A DNA stretch of 64,000 nucleotides from Streptomyces agglomeratus (GTDB lineage: Bacteria > Actinomycetota > Actinomycetes > Streptomycetales > Streptomycetaceae), in contig NZ_MEHJ01000001.1 of assembly GCF_001746415.1 (NCBI RefSeq), positions 7,756,501-7,820,500 of the forward strand. The letters run 5' to 3'. Below are positions 26,237-34,471 of the stretch, piece by piece (position 1 is the stretch's first letter; every line of letters begins with the position of its first letter). Below the pieces are notes generated by a model that was not told the DNA's origin, did not search any database, and worked only from the letters and a program-made list of their open reading frames with translations. The translations under genes were made by a program, and so were the position numbers.

Positions 26237-27358
26237 TCAGCCCAGGAGTTCCGCGCTGCTCGCCGGCTCCTGACGGGGCTGGCCGTTGAGGCGGTGCCGC
26301 TCGATGGAGGAACGGCGGTACACCTCCTCGCGCACCCGCTGTATCTCACCGATCGGCCGGTGGTCCTCGCGCGAGCGCCACGGGGTGATCGACGTGCCGT
26401 CCGCGGCGGCGAGGTTCTCATCGCCCGAGATGTCCTGGCGGGGGATGGCGATCCGGGCCACGGTGACCCACGGCGAGAGCTGTTCCGGCCACTCCACGGA
26501 AGTGTTGTCGACCGGCATCCGCGTGAGGTCGGCGTTGAGCTGCACCTGCAGCTCGAAGGAGTGGTCACGCTCACCCGCCTCCGCCACCAGTGTGTTGCGG
26601 AAGGCCTCGCCGTCGGACAGCACATCGACGCCGCCGTGCCCGATGCCCGCCGGTGAGTCCGGCGTCGGGACGGTCCGCACCTTGGCGATGTGATCGCCGT
26701 ACCGGAATGCGCCCATGCTGTTGTACGTGTACGAGAAGAGGTTCTTCCGCGGGACCTTGACGAACGACAGCATCGCGAAGAGCTCGTCCCACAGCCACTC
26801 GTCAGGCGTCTCCAAAGTTCCCTGGCGGGTGAGGAATTCGCCCATCCACGACTTCCGCCGTGCCGGGTTCACCAGTGCGTCGGGGAGTTCGGCGAACAGT
26901 CGCTCGATGACCATGTAGTCGTACGCCGTGTTGGCGAAGAACACGTTGTTGTTGATCAGGTTGAGGTCAAAGGTGGTCGCCTCGGCCTCGTCCGTCAGAA
27001 GCGACGTGCCCGGGACGCCGAACATCTTGATGCCCATGCCGCAGGCCGCGCCGAGCAGCGAGTCGGCGCGCAGATGGCCGAGCCCGTTCGAGTAGCGCAC
27101 GACGGCGTCGTAGGAGGCCGGGGCGGCGAACATGCCCTGGGCGTACGGCCCGGGCAGTTCACCCACGGTGACAGTGGCCTTCACCAGGCCGTACGTCTTG
27201 CCGTGGGCCGTACGGACCGAACGGCCCACACCCTGCCGTTCGACGGACTCGCGGGTGCTCCGCCCGACGTTGCGCACGACCTCGTCGAGCTCGGCCTGGT
27301 AGGTGGGACGTTCGACGGGGGTGTACGCCTCGTACCTGACGAAATCCATGGTGTCCAT
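26237..27358 (-). CDS. Catalase-family (catalase-like heme) protein
   Basis: 373 residues from an ATG with AAGGAGA upstream. It has the catalase-like core: GKTYGLVKATVTVGELPGPY, DAVVRYSNGLGHLRADS (RYSNG corresponds to the VRFSNG active-site strand), GIKMFGV, FDLNLINNNVFFANTAYDYM, and SYTYNSMGAFRYGDHIAKVR. Proteins of this short type bind heme and react with peroxides, though I do not see the canonical RxxxY heme-ligand motif clearly. It lies downstream of an OhrR-like regulator, with a palindromic site 52-70 bases before its start. Intact. Confidence 0.8.
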   Translation of the reverse strand: MDTMDFVRYEAYTPVERPTYQAELDEVVRNVGRSTRESVERQGVGRSVRTAHGKTYGLVKATVTVGELPGPYAQGMFAAPASYDAVVRYSNGLGHLRADSLLGAACGMGIKMFGVPGTSLLTDEAEATTFDLNLINNNVFFANTAYDYMVIERLFAELPDALVNPARRKSWMGEFLTRQGTLETPDEWLWDELFAMLSFVKVPRKNLFSYTYNSMGAFRYGDHIAKVRTVPTPDSPAGIGHGGVDVLSDGEAFRNTLVAEAGERDHSFELQVQLNADLTRMPVDNTSVEWPEQLSPWVTVARIAIPRQDISGDENLAAADGTSITPWRSREDHRPIGEIQRVREEVYRRSSIERHRLNGQPRQEPASSAELLG

Positions 27359-27409
27359 GGCGGAATCTCCTTCTTCTGACCTTCGCGGTATCCCTGAGAA
27401 GAAAGATAG

Positions 27410-27428
27410 TGCACGATTTAATTGTGCA
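27410..27428. promoter_or_regulatory. Probable OhrR/MarR operator upstream of the catalase-like gene
   Basis: TGCACGATTTAATTGTGCA is an imperfect inverted repeat with an AT-rich centre, the form of OhrR-type operators. A further half-site GTGCACGA overlaps and follows it. It is the only AT-rich patch between the regulator gene and the catalase-like gene. Confidence 0.65.
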
Positions 27429-27473
27429 CGATGTAACAGTCTGTGATTAATCCCACTCCGCCACGCGTCTCTT

Positions 27474-27926
27474 TCAGCTCAGCCGCTCGATGAGATCCCG
27501 CAGCTGCGCGCGCAGCCGCTCCGCTTCTTCGGCCGACATGCCGTAGCTCTGCCCCATCGCGCCCGGCACTTGCTCGGCCCTGGCCCTCAGTACCCGGCCC
27601 TTCTCCGTCGCCGATACGGTGATCAGCCGCTCGTCGTCCGGCTGCCGCGCCCGCCGCACCAGCCCCGCCGTCTCCAGCCGCTTCAGCAGCGGCGAGAGCG
27701 TTCCGTAGTCCAGCCCGAGGACGGCGCCCAGCTCCTTCATCGGAACGTCGCCGCGCTCCCAGACCGCCAGCATCACCAGATACTGCGGATAGGTCAGCCC
27801 CAGCTCGGCCAGCACCGGCCGGTACGCCGCCGTAACCGCCCGCGAGGCGGAGTGCAGCGCGAAGCACAGCTGGTCGTCGAGTGCCATGGACACGGCCGGA
27901 GGTCTGATCTCACCCATGTCCTCCAT
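27474..27926 (-). CDS. ohrR: OhrR-like MarR-family peroxide-sensing repressor
   Basis: 150 residues. The N-terminal DDQLCFALHSASRAVTAAYR carries the reactive Cys (Cys21 from this start) that OhrR proteins use to sense organic hydroperoxides. The winged helix follows: GLTYPQYLVMLAVWERGDVP, LDYGTLSPLLKRLETAGLVR, DDERLITVSATEKGR. It lies on the same strand and upstream of the catalase-like gene, whose upstream region carries a fitting operator. Start chosen at 27926; an ATG at 27917 is also possible. Confidence 0.85.
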   Translation of the reverse strand: MEDMGEIRPPAVSMALDDQLCFALHSASRAVTAAYRPVLAELGLTYPQYLVMLAVWERGDVPMKELGAVLGLDYGTLSPLLKRLETAGLVRRARQPDDERLITVSATEKGRVLRARAEQVPGAMGQSYGMSAEEAERLRAQLRDLIERLS

Positions 27927-28000
27927 TCTCCGTGATCAGCCGAACTCGTGGTCCACTCTGTTCGCGGCACGCAGCGGTTCGAGACAAGGAGGCAACCCAC

Positions 28001-28475
28001 ATGACGGCCACGGCCGAGCGCCCGGAGCGGGCCTTCCACACGCCGAACAGCATGACCGGCGTAGGCGTTGTCGTCGTCGGACCCGGCGACCGCATCCTGC
28101 TCGGGCTCGCGCACGACGGCCGCTGGGAGCTGCCGGGCGGCAAGGTCGACCCCGGCGAGACTTTCGAAGACGCCGCCGTGCGCGAGCTGGCGGAGGAGAC
28201 GTCCCTGCGCGCCGCCGCGGCCGGCGTCCGTATCGTCGCCGTGCTGATGGACGGCGCCGGAGGCGTCACCCGAGTCACGGCCGCGGCGGTGCTGGAGAGC
28301 GCCACGGGTACGCCGCGCGTCACCGAACCGCACAAGATCGTGCGGTGGCAGTGGGTTCGGCACGGACGACGTACCCAAGGACCTCTTCGTACCGTCGGCG
28401 TCCGTACTGCGCGCCTGGCGCCCGGAACTGGACCTCCCGCAGGCCCCGGGCACTGCTACCCGACGGCTCCCTGAA
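28001..28475 (+). pseudogene. Nudix hydrolase, frameshifted near the 3' end
   Basis: The ATG at 28001 has AAGGAGG eight bases before it. The protein runs MTGVGVVVVGPGDRILLGLA with the Nudix box GGKVDPGETFEDAAVRELAE/ETSL intact. At a GGG run (28353-28355) an extra G shifts the frame; the natural continuation is WFGTDDVPKDLFVPSASVLR and AWRPELDLP. As given, the protein ends with an unrelated Arg-rich tail. The catalytic part is complete, so it may still be partly functional. It is divergent from the OhrR gene. Confidence 0.7.
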
Positions 28476-28482
28476 CCGCATC

Positions 28483-28720
28483 GGCGGTCAAGCGGCGGCG
28501 GGCCTGCCCGCCTCCGGACCCGGCGGCTCGGCGGCGGACGGGTCCAGGATGCGGTTGAGGAAGTTCTTCGTCCGCTCGTGCCGGGGAGCGCCCACGACCT
28601 GCGCGGCCGGACCTTCCTCGACGATCACCCCGCCGTCCATGAACACGACGCGGTCGGCGCCTCCCGGGCGAAGCTCATCTCATGGGTGACGACCATCATC
28701 GTCATGCCCTCGGAGGCGAG
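28483..28720 (-). pseudogene. Polar amino-acid ABC transporter ATPase, C-terminal fragment
   Basis: The minus strand reads EGMTMMVVTHEMSFAREA (D-loop and switch His of GlnQ-type ATPases); after a one-base shift it continues DRVVFMDGGVIVEEGPAAQV and TKNFLNRIL, the normal C-terminus, ending at a TGA at 28483. The Walker motifs are absent. It is cut on its upstream side near 28720 where IS-derived DNA begins. Confidence 0.75.
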
Positions 28721-28804
28721 ATCGCTCTGCCCACCCTTCTCTCCCCGCCCGCCTACGGCCCCAGCGGGCCGGACGGGCAGAGCTGGAACCGACTATTCGG
28801 CGCT

Positions 28805-29024
28805 GTTGGAATCCATGACCGGCCGTCAGCGGTGGGGCAGCTTCGAGCGGACCTTCGGCTGGCTGATGCAGCACCACCGCCTGGCACGTGACTACGAAGC
28901 GCTGCCGCAGAGATACCGAACGATGATCCACTGGGCGATGGCTAACAAAATGAGCCGCGAACTCACCGGAGAATCCACACCAACCTGGCGAATCGAAACG
29001 GACATGCCACCCACACCGGCGTGA
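28805..29024 (+). pseudogene. IS5-family transposase C-terminal fragment
   Basis: The frame reads SFERTFGWLMQHHRLARDYE and RTMIHWAMANKMSRELTGES, the Glu-containing end of an IS5-type DDE transposase. The upstream part is not of this family. Confidence 0.75.
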
Positions 29025-29268
29025 ACGTTGATCAGATGCCCTCTTAGGGGTCGTTTATGCAGGTCTAGCCCTATATAATACCCTCGTCCCCGCCCTGCTC
29101 TGAGGCTTTCATCCTGTATGCGGAGAATGCCTTTGTCCGGAGCGGAGGCTCGGCCGTCCGTCTCGTACGTTTCTGTACTTGGAAGTCCGTCTGGTTTGAA
29201 GATGCTGTGGAATCGCCTGATGGACGGCGGAACCGAGCCCTCCGGCTCGCCTGTGATCACGCTACGTC

Positions 29269-30075
29269 GTGAGCGAGCGAAGGCCGTACCCCAGCGACCT
29301 GTCCGACGCCCGATGGGCCCTGATCGAGCCGACGCTGACGGCCTGGAGAAAGCCCGGCTCGACCGCAGGCCAACCGGGCAGCCGGCCAAGGTCGATTTAC
29401 GTGACGTCTTCAACGCGATCCTCTACGTAAACCGCACGGGAATCCCCTGGAAATACCTCCCGCACGATTTCCCGAACCACGGCACCGTCTATGCCTATTA
29501 CGCCGCGTGGCGCGACGAAGGGATCTTCGCCCAGCTCAATTACGACCTGACGGGACTGGGGGGCGCACGTCCGAGCCGACCGCCTCCGTGATCGACACCC
29601 AGAGTGTGAAAACCTCCAGCAACGTGCCCCTGACCAGCCAGGGAACGGATGCGGCCAAGAAGATCGTCGGGAGGAAGCGCGGCATCCTCACCGACACGAT
29701 CGGCCTCATCCTCGCCGTGACCGTGACCGCCGCCGGCCTCTCGGAGAACGCCCTGGGAATACGCCTTTTGACCAGGTGAAGGAGAAGTACCCGACCATCT
29801 CAAGAGCTGGGTCGATACCGGCTTCAAGAACGCCGTCGTCGAGCACGGCGCCCGCCTGGGAATCGATGTCGAAGTCGTCAACAGAAACCCGGATACCCGC
29901 GGGTTCACGTCGTAAAAGGCGCTGGGTAGTCGAGCGGAGTATCGGTTGGATCATGATGCACCGCCGTCTCGCCCGCGACTACGAGACCCTCACCGCCAGC
30001 TCCGAAACCATGATCCACATCGCCTCGATCGACAACCTCGCCAGGCGCATAACGCACGAGACCACCCCTACCTGA
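29269..30075 (+). pseudogene. IS5-family transposase, multiple frameshifts
   Basis: From a GTG at 29269 the transposase can be followed across frames: PYPSDLSDARWALIEPTLTA, then DVFNAILYVNRTGIPWKYLP, then SVIDTQSVKTSSNVPLTSQG with TVTAAGLSENALGIRLL, then KRRWVVERSIGWIMMHRRLA (catalytic Glu). At least three indels break it. Nearly the full length is present, so this is a complete but dead element. Confidence 0.85.
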
Positions 30076-30119
30076 CTTACCAGGGCATCAAGGGCAATCT
30101 GCCTACTTCAAACGCCCTC

Positions 30120-30700
30120 TTAGAGGTCCCAACAAAGGCGTTGGACGTTTCGGTGGGTGATGAGGCAGGTTGCGAGGCCGAGGAGGGCTTCGTGGATGTC
30201 GTCGCGTCGCTCCCACCGGATGCGGAGGCGTCTGAAGCCGTGGAGCCAGGCGATGGTGCGCTCGACGACCCAGCGGTGAACGCCGAGTCCGGATCCGTGT
30301 GGGATGCCGCGGCGTGCGATCACCGGTTTGATGCCCTGTGCCCAGACAAGCCGACGGTACTTGTCGTGGTCGTAGCCCCGGTCGCCGAGCAGGGTGTCGG
30401 GCCGCCGTCGAGTTCGCCCGACCAGGCCGGGGATGGACGGGACCTTCGCGAGCAAGGGCATCAGCTGAGTCGCGTCGTTGCGGTTGCCTCCGGTCAGCGA
30501 CACCGCGAGCGGGATGCCCTGCCCGTCGACGAGGACGTGGTGCTTGCTGCCCGGACGTGCGCGGTCGACCGGGCTGGGTCCGCTTTTGGCCCCGTCGAGC
30601 GTCCCTGACGTGGCTGGAGTCGATCACCGGCCGGGACCAGTCCAGCAGCTTCGCAGCCGACAGCTTCGTCAACAGGACGGCATGGAGCCGGTCCCGCACG
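30120..30700 (-). pseudogene. IS5-family transposase (ISL2-like) relic
   Basis: The N-terminal fragment RDRLHAVLLTKLSAAKLLDW and the first Asp region VIDSSHVR lie in one frame (30700 to 30600); the rest (SLTGGNRNDATQLMPLLAKV to VERTIAWLHGFRRLRIRWER and HRNVQRLCWDL) is in another. The first ~80 residues are missing beyond 30700. Its left end abuts the previous IS5 relic. Confidence 0.8.
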
Positions 30701-30784
30701 CCCGTGTGTGTTCCGATTGGCGGCGCTCCCTCTAGGCTGTGCCGGTCGGCCCCAGGCGCGGGGCTCCAGGGGGTGGGGAACAGG

Positions 30785-31435
30785 ATGTCCGTTGAACGTC
30801 ACATAGCGGGGATGCTCCAGCAGATTGCCCGTCAGCAGGACATCGTCGAGATCGCTCCCCAGGGCTCCACGCTGAAGGCGGCCGCCCTGGCGCATGTGGC
30901 GGAGCAGTACGGCTACACGTACGGCATGGCGTACAGGACCGGGTTCAAGAACTCGCTCGTCCAGGTCCGGATGTACCGTGACCCGCAGCCCGACGCGCGC
31001 GTCCGCGAGGCGGCCACCATCGCCGCCCATCCGCAGGCGGGTAACGGCGGGACGGTGCCGGGGCTGGAGCAGGGCTCGCTGAAGCCGCTCCCCGAAGCGG
31101 TCGGTGCCGTGGCCGTGCTGAAGGACCTCGTCACCTTCGACGTCATGGCCCAGTACGTCGCCGACCGGAGGCAGAAGGTGCTGGTCTACCTCGCCTGCGC
31201 GGTCCTGACCGCCCTGCTGCTCATCGACAGTTCGCCGGTCGAAGCGGTCGCCTCCGGCGGGGCGGCCGCGCTGCTCTTCACCGTGGCGTTCAAGGTGGGC
31301 GAGATCCGCCGCGGGCAGATCGCACAGCGGCTGACAGACGCCGGGTTCCTCGCGGTGCGCGACGAACAGGGCGGCCAGCGGTTCCTGCGCCCGGGGCAGC
31401 AGTTGCCCGGCCACACCGACCCGTTCGCCGCCTGA
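30785..31435 (+). CDS. Hypothetical protein with two membrane helices
   Basis: 216 residues from an ATG at 30785 with a G-rich leader (GGGGTGGGGAACAGG). The N-terminal ~115 residues are soluble (RHIAGMLQQIARQQDIVEIA; GSTLKAAALAHVAEQYGYTY). Two short hydrophobic helices follow (VLVYLACAVLTALLLIDSSP and SGGAAALLFTVAFKVGEIRR), then a soluble tail. No motif I recognise. It lies intact between IS relics. Confidence 0.6.
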   Translation: MSVERHIAGMLQQIARQQDIVEIAPQGSTLKAAALAHVAEQYGYTYGMAYRTGFKNSLVQVRMYRDPQPDARVREAATIAAHPQAGNGGTVPGLEQGSLKPLPEAVGAVAVLKDLVTFDVMAQYVADRRQKVLVYLACAVLTALLLIDSSPVEAVASGGAAALLFTVAFKVGEIRRGQIAQRLTDAGFLAVRDEQGGQRFLRPGQQLPGHTDPFAA

Positions 31436-31489
31436 GGCCCTTGCCCGCGGCGCAGGCAGGACCGGGACACCGCTGGGCAGCTGCCGCCG

Positions 31490-31690
31490 CCGAGCCTGGC
31501 ACCACCACGTCACCCTCGTCTCCGCCGCCCACGCCTTCTGCACCCTCCAGCGGCTGGCCAGAGCCCCAAAAAGACACGGCGCCGGCCTGACCCTCTACCA
31601 AGTCATCCGAGAACTCCGGACCCTCCTGGCAACCTGGGCCGGCGCTGCCCCACCTGTCACCGCGACATACCCGCACGCGAACCAACCTGA
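31490..31690 (+). pseudogene. IS701-family transposase C-terminal relic
   Basis: The plus strand encodes AWHHHVTLVSAAHAFCTLQR and AGLTLYQVIRELRTLLATWA, the same C-terminal motifs as the larger IS701 relic at 1788-2792. No start or catalytic core remains. Confidence 0.75.
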
Positions 31691-31824
31691 CCAAGTAGAC
31701 CGCGCACGTAATCCCGCATCCGCCACCGTAGATCCACCCGGGAGGACCGGTCCGCCACACGAGCGACGTGTCAGGGTGCCGCGCCGACATCGCCATCGCG
31801 GACATGTGCCGGCAAGAGCGCGGT

Positions 31825-32379
31825 TCACAGACCACCAAGGGTGTACCGGTCGAAGGCGGAGTACAGGTCCACGTCGTCAGCAACGGACGCTGCCAGAGAA
31901 GATGGCGCTGCTGTGGCCAGCAGAGTGGTCAGGCGCTCCAGCGCGCGATGCTCCCCGGAAAGGTGGTGGACGGCCTGTGCGTTCTTCAAGAAGGGCGCAC
32001 AGGCCGCATCGTTGACGTTCCGGCCGGACAGGTGGATCACGTGAGGGAAGTGAGCGATATCTGCCAGCGAACCGTTGTCAGCAAGGCTGTCGAAGCAGTC
32101 GCGCAACAAAGAGGGAGAAAGGGAGCGGTCTCGATCATGCATGACGTGATCGACAGCGTAGTGGGGCACCGCGCGTGCCCGTGTGACGACCTCGCGCTGT
32201 ACATCGGGCCCCAATTCGTCCCACACCGCATCGCGCGCCACGCCAGTCAGCGCCAGCGCGGCATGCATGCCGGCTTCCTTCAGGCGCTCCGCTTCCACCG
32301 TCAATGCGGTGAGCGCGAACATCCTCCCCGACCGATCGGCGCGATCAGTGACCGCGCAGAAGACCGTATACCGTCTCAC
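31825..32379 (-). CDS. Hypothetical protein
   Basis: 184 residues from a GTG with GAGGGATCT upstream, a good ribosome site. Helical, soluble, with several His residues (VPHYAVDHVMHDRDRSLSPS; HFPHVIHLSGRN). No recognised motif, signal peptide or membrane segment. A gene of this length with a proper start in the middle of IS relics is probably cargo of a mobile element. Confidence 0.55.
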   Translation of the reverse strand: MRRYTVFCAVTDRADRSGRMFALTALTVEAERLKEAGMHAALALTGVARDAVWDELGPDVQREVVTRARAVPHYAVDHVMHDRDRSLSPSLLRDCFDSLADNGSLADIAHFPHVIHLSGRNVNDAACAPFLKNAQAVHHLSGEHRALERLTTLLATAAPSSLAASVADDVDLYSAFDRYTLGGL

Positions 32380-32555
32380 ACAGATCCCTCACAGGTTCCA
32401 GAACCCGCCGCTACTTGAGGCAGGGCGTTGTCTTCGGTATGCAGGATCTCACCCTGGTGCTGTGCAGCTGTCCCGTCTCGGCGGTAAGTTCCTCGATCGT
32501 AAGATGGAAGCCCTACTTGGTCACCGACGGCCACGGCCAGTGGCTCGTCCAGTTC

Positions 32556-32701
32556 ACCGCCAGGTAGTAGCTGTCGCCGATGTGCAGGGGGTCGATGTTG
32601 ACGGCCGGCACGAACGCCATCACGTCGATCGCCTTCGCCGTCGGCAATGGCATCTTGTCGAGCTCCTCATCCGTGACCTCGACGATGGCGTCCTTCGAGG
32701 C
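32556..32701 (-). pseudogene. ku: Ku protein internal fragment
   Basis: The minus strand reads KDAIVEVTDEELDKMPLPTA, then KAIDVMAFVPAVNIDPLHIG and DSYYLA, matching about residues 70-115 of the Ku at 1-833 but clearly a different allele. It is cut at 32701, where the IS3 element begins, and merges into unrelated sequence at its other side. Confidence 0.8.
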
Positions 32702-33126
32702 TGAGGTGATCCCCGTGGTGTCGACACACCTGACAATGGATCTTCTTGGTCCTGGAAGGTGTAGATCCACGTGGCACGGCCCTCGAAGTACAGTGCGGAG
32801 TTCCGGTCCAACGCGGTCGCGTTGTGGCGGGCCTCGGCCGACAGGCGGACGTTCAAGAACATCGCGGCCGATCTGAACGTCAACCCCGAGACGCTGCGGA
32901 CCTGGGTGCGTGACGCCGACGGCCGTCCAGTCGCCGCTGGCGCGTCGCAGGACACCGACTTGGCCCGGCTGCGGGCGGAGAACGCGCGTCTGGCCAAGGC
33001 GGAGAAGGAATGGCATCTGGAGCGGGAAATCCTGCGTCGGGCAGCGGCGTATTTCGCCCGGGAGATGAAGTGAAGACCGCCGCTTGGGACTTCGTCTGCG
33101 CCCACGCCGAGATGTTCGGCATCAAG
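32702..33126 (+). mobile_element. IS3-family element, left part only (copy 1)
   Basis: It begins with TGAGGTGATCCCCGTGG and shares its whole upstream leader with the copy at 59219-60256, which defines the left end. It contains all of orfA and the first ~20 codons of orfB (KTAAWDFVCAHAEMFGIK), then breaks off near 33126 into integrase sequence. Confidence 0.8.
32771..33073 (+). CDS. IS3-family transposase OrfA
   Basis: 100 residues: a helix-turn-helix (KYSAEFRSNAVALWRASADR, NVNPETLRTWVRDADGRP) and a C-terminal leucine-zipper-like coiled coil (ARLRAENARLAKAEKEWHLE). OrfA binds the element ends and normally forms an OrfAB fusion by frameshifting. The partner OrfB is truncated here, so the element is immobile unless helped in trans. 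orfB would start at a GTG overlapping the orfA stop. Confidence 0.85.
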   Translation: MARPSKYSAEFRSNAVALWRASADRRTFKNIAADLNVNPETLRTWVRDADGRPVAAGASQDTDLARLRAENARLAKAEKEWHLEREILRRAAAYFAREMK

Positions 33127-33136
33127 CCACGAAGCC

Positions 33137-33356
33137 GCTGGTGGGGATGTGTGACTCGGCGCGCTGCCCGCAGGCCACCCACCATCCGTGTCACCGCCCC
33201 GTGTGGGCCGGGCAGGCTACCGCCATCGACGTGTTCATTCAAAGCCCCCCGGTCGCCAAGGGCGAGAAGTCGCGGCTGACCCCCGAACGCGACCGCGCCC
33301 TGCGAGTCGTCGCCGAGATTGACGCCGCCCAGACCGTTTCCATTGGAGCGGACTGA
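33137..33356 (+). pseudogene. Tyrosine recombinase/integrase C-terminal fragment
   Basis: In the plus strand KPLVGMCDSARCPQATHHPC and HRPVWAG form a Cys/His-rich tail like that found after the catalytic domain of some actinobacterial tyrosine recombinases, followed by LTPERDRALRVVAEIDAAQT and a stop at 33354-33356. The catalytic domain is missing, replaced by the IS3 fragment. Confidence 0.55.
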
Positions 33357-33357
33357 G

Positions 33358-33855
33358 ATGGCTTGGCTCACCGAGGAATCCAAGACCCACAACGAGGCCG
33401 CAATCCGAGCCGCCATGGAACAGATCCTGAAGGGAGATCTCCCACCCGGCGGCAAGGCCGACCTGAAGACCCTCGCCGCCCTGGCCGGCGTGACCCGCAC
33501 CGGCTTCTATCCCAAGAAGAACCGCGACGGAACCACGCGGCCCGGGGCCTACCAGCACCTCGCCGAGGAGTTCGAACGCTGGTTGAACGAACTCCGCGAC
33601 GCCGGAGAGATCGTCGATCCCCGGATCGCGCAGATTGAACGACTCAAGGCACAAAATGCCGAGCTCAAATCGCGCATCATCACCCGCGACGAGCAGATCG
33701 CGCAGCTCACCGAGTTCAGAAACCTGGCGATCTCTCGCCTTGCCGCTCAGCACGACGAGATCGAGCGTCTGCGCAGGCAAGTCACCGACAACGGCGTCGT
33801 ACGACGGCTGCCAGAAGCCACGAACCACATCGCGCCCTTCGGCTCGTGTAGTTAG
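33358..33855 (+). CDS. Recombinase-associated helical protein (TnpC/DUF6262-like)
   Basis: 165 residues from an ATG one base after the integrase stop, so originally translationally coupled. An N-terminal helix-turn-helix-like part (GKADLKTLAALAGVTRTGFY) is followed by a long coiled coil (QIERLKAQNAELKSRIITRD, EQIAQLTEFRNLAISRLAAQ). This layout resembles the third protein of Tn554-like integration modules. Function inferred only from position. Confidence 0.6.
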   Translation: MAWLTEESKTHNEAAIRAAMEQILKGDLPPGGKADLKTLAALAGVTRTGFYPKKNRDGTTRPGAYQHLAEEFERWLNELRDAGEIVDPRIAQIERLKAQNAELKSRIITRDEQIAQLTEFRNLAISRLAAQHDEIERLRRQVTDNGVVRRLPEATNHIAPFGSCS

Positions 33856-33968
33856 GGCCGGTCGCGGTTCGTGACACAAGACCGGTTCACCGCTTCACCG
33901 AAACCTCGCCGGTTGCGGTTCAGGACCCGGGCGAGGCGGTGGCGGTTCAGCTCGAAGCCAGGTGGATT

Positions 33969-34002
33969 CCCGGTCGCGCCGTCGGCGGGCGGCGCGACCG
34001 GG
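33969..34002. terminator. Bidirectional hairpin between convergent genes
   Basis: A 13-base arm CCCGGTCGCGCCG, an 8-base loop and the exact complementary arm lie between the plus-strand gene ending at 33855 and the minus-strand hemerythrin gene ending at 34010. Confidence 0.8.
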
Positions 34003-34009
34003 ACGCGGC

Positions 34010-34471
34010 TCAGCTAATCGGGCCGAAGATCTCGGTGCGGTCGAAGTCGGCGTCCATGCCGTCCAGCACCGCTCCCAGTTGCTTCTCCTCGTACTTGAAG
34101 TGCGTCTCCATGACCGCCTCGATCCCGTCCAGGTGGCGGTGCGCCACCTCCGGGTCGGTCGAGTCGGCCACCGCCTTCTGCAATCCACCGATGAGGTGCT
34201 CGATCATGTTGTGGTCCTGAGTCAGCTTCGCGACCACCGGCGCCAGGTCGGGTCGCGCCCGTACCAGTTCCGGGAACAGCGAACCGTCCTCGGCGCGATG
34301 GTGGCCGGACAGGGCAGCGCAGAACCCGTGGCAGAACAACAGCAGGTCGGTGGCGGCGTCAGTGGGGTCGCCGCCGTCCAGTCCCGCCCGCGCCAGCGCC
34401 AACGCATTTCGCAGCTTGCCGTGCACCCGCTGCAGTTCCCCGCCCCAGGCGGTGACGCGGTCAGTCGGCAA
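34010..34471 (-). CDS. Hemerythrin-domain protein
   Basis: 153 residues from a TTG at 34471, overlapping the upstream hydrolase stop. The four-helix iron-binding pattern is visible: ELQRVHGKLRNALALARAGL, FCHGFCAALSGHHRAEDGSL, KLTQDHNMIEHLIGGLQKAV and METHFKYEEKQLG, with the His and acidic residues spaced as in actinobacterial hemerythrin-like proteins. Such proteins bind a di-iron centre and respond to oxygen, NO or peroxide. The TTG is chosen because no other in-frame start precedes the first helix. Confidence 0.8.
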   Translation of the reverse strand: MPTDRVTAWGGELQRVHGKLRNALALARAGLDGGDPTDAATDLLLFCHGFCAALSGHHRAEDGSLFPELVRARPDLAPVVAKLTQDHNMIEHLIGGLQKAVADSTDPEVAHRHLDGIEAVMETHFKYEEKQLGAVLDGMDADFDRTEIFGPIS

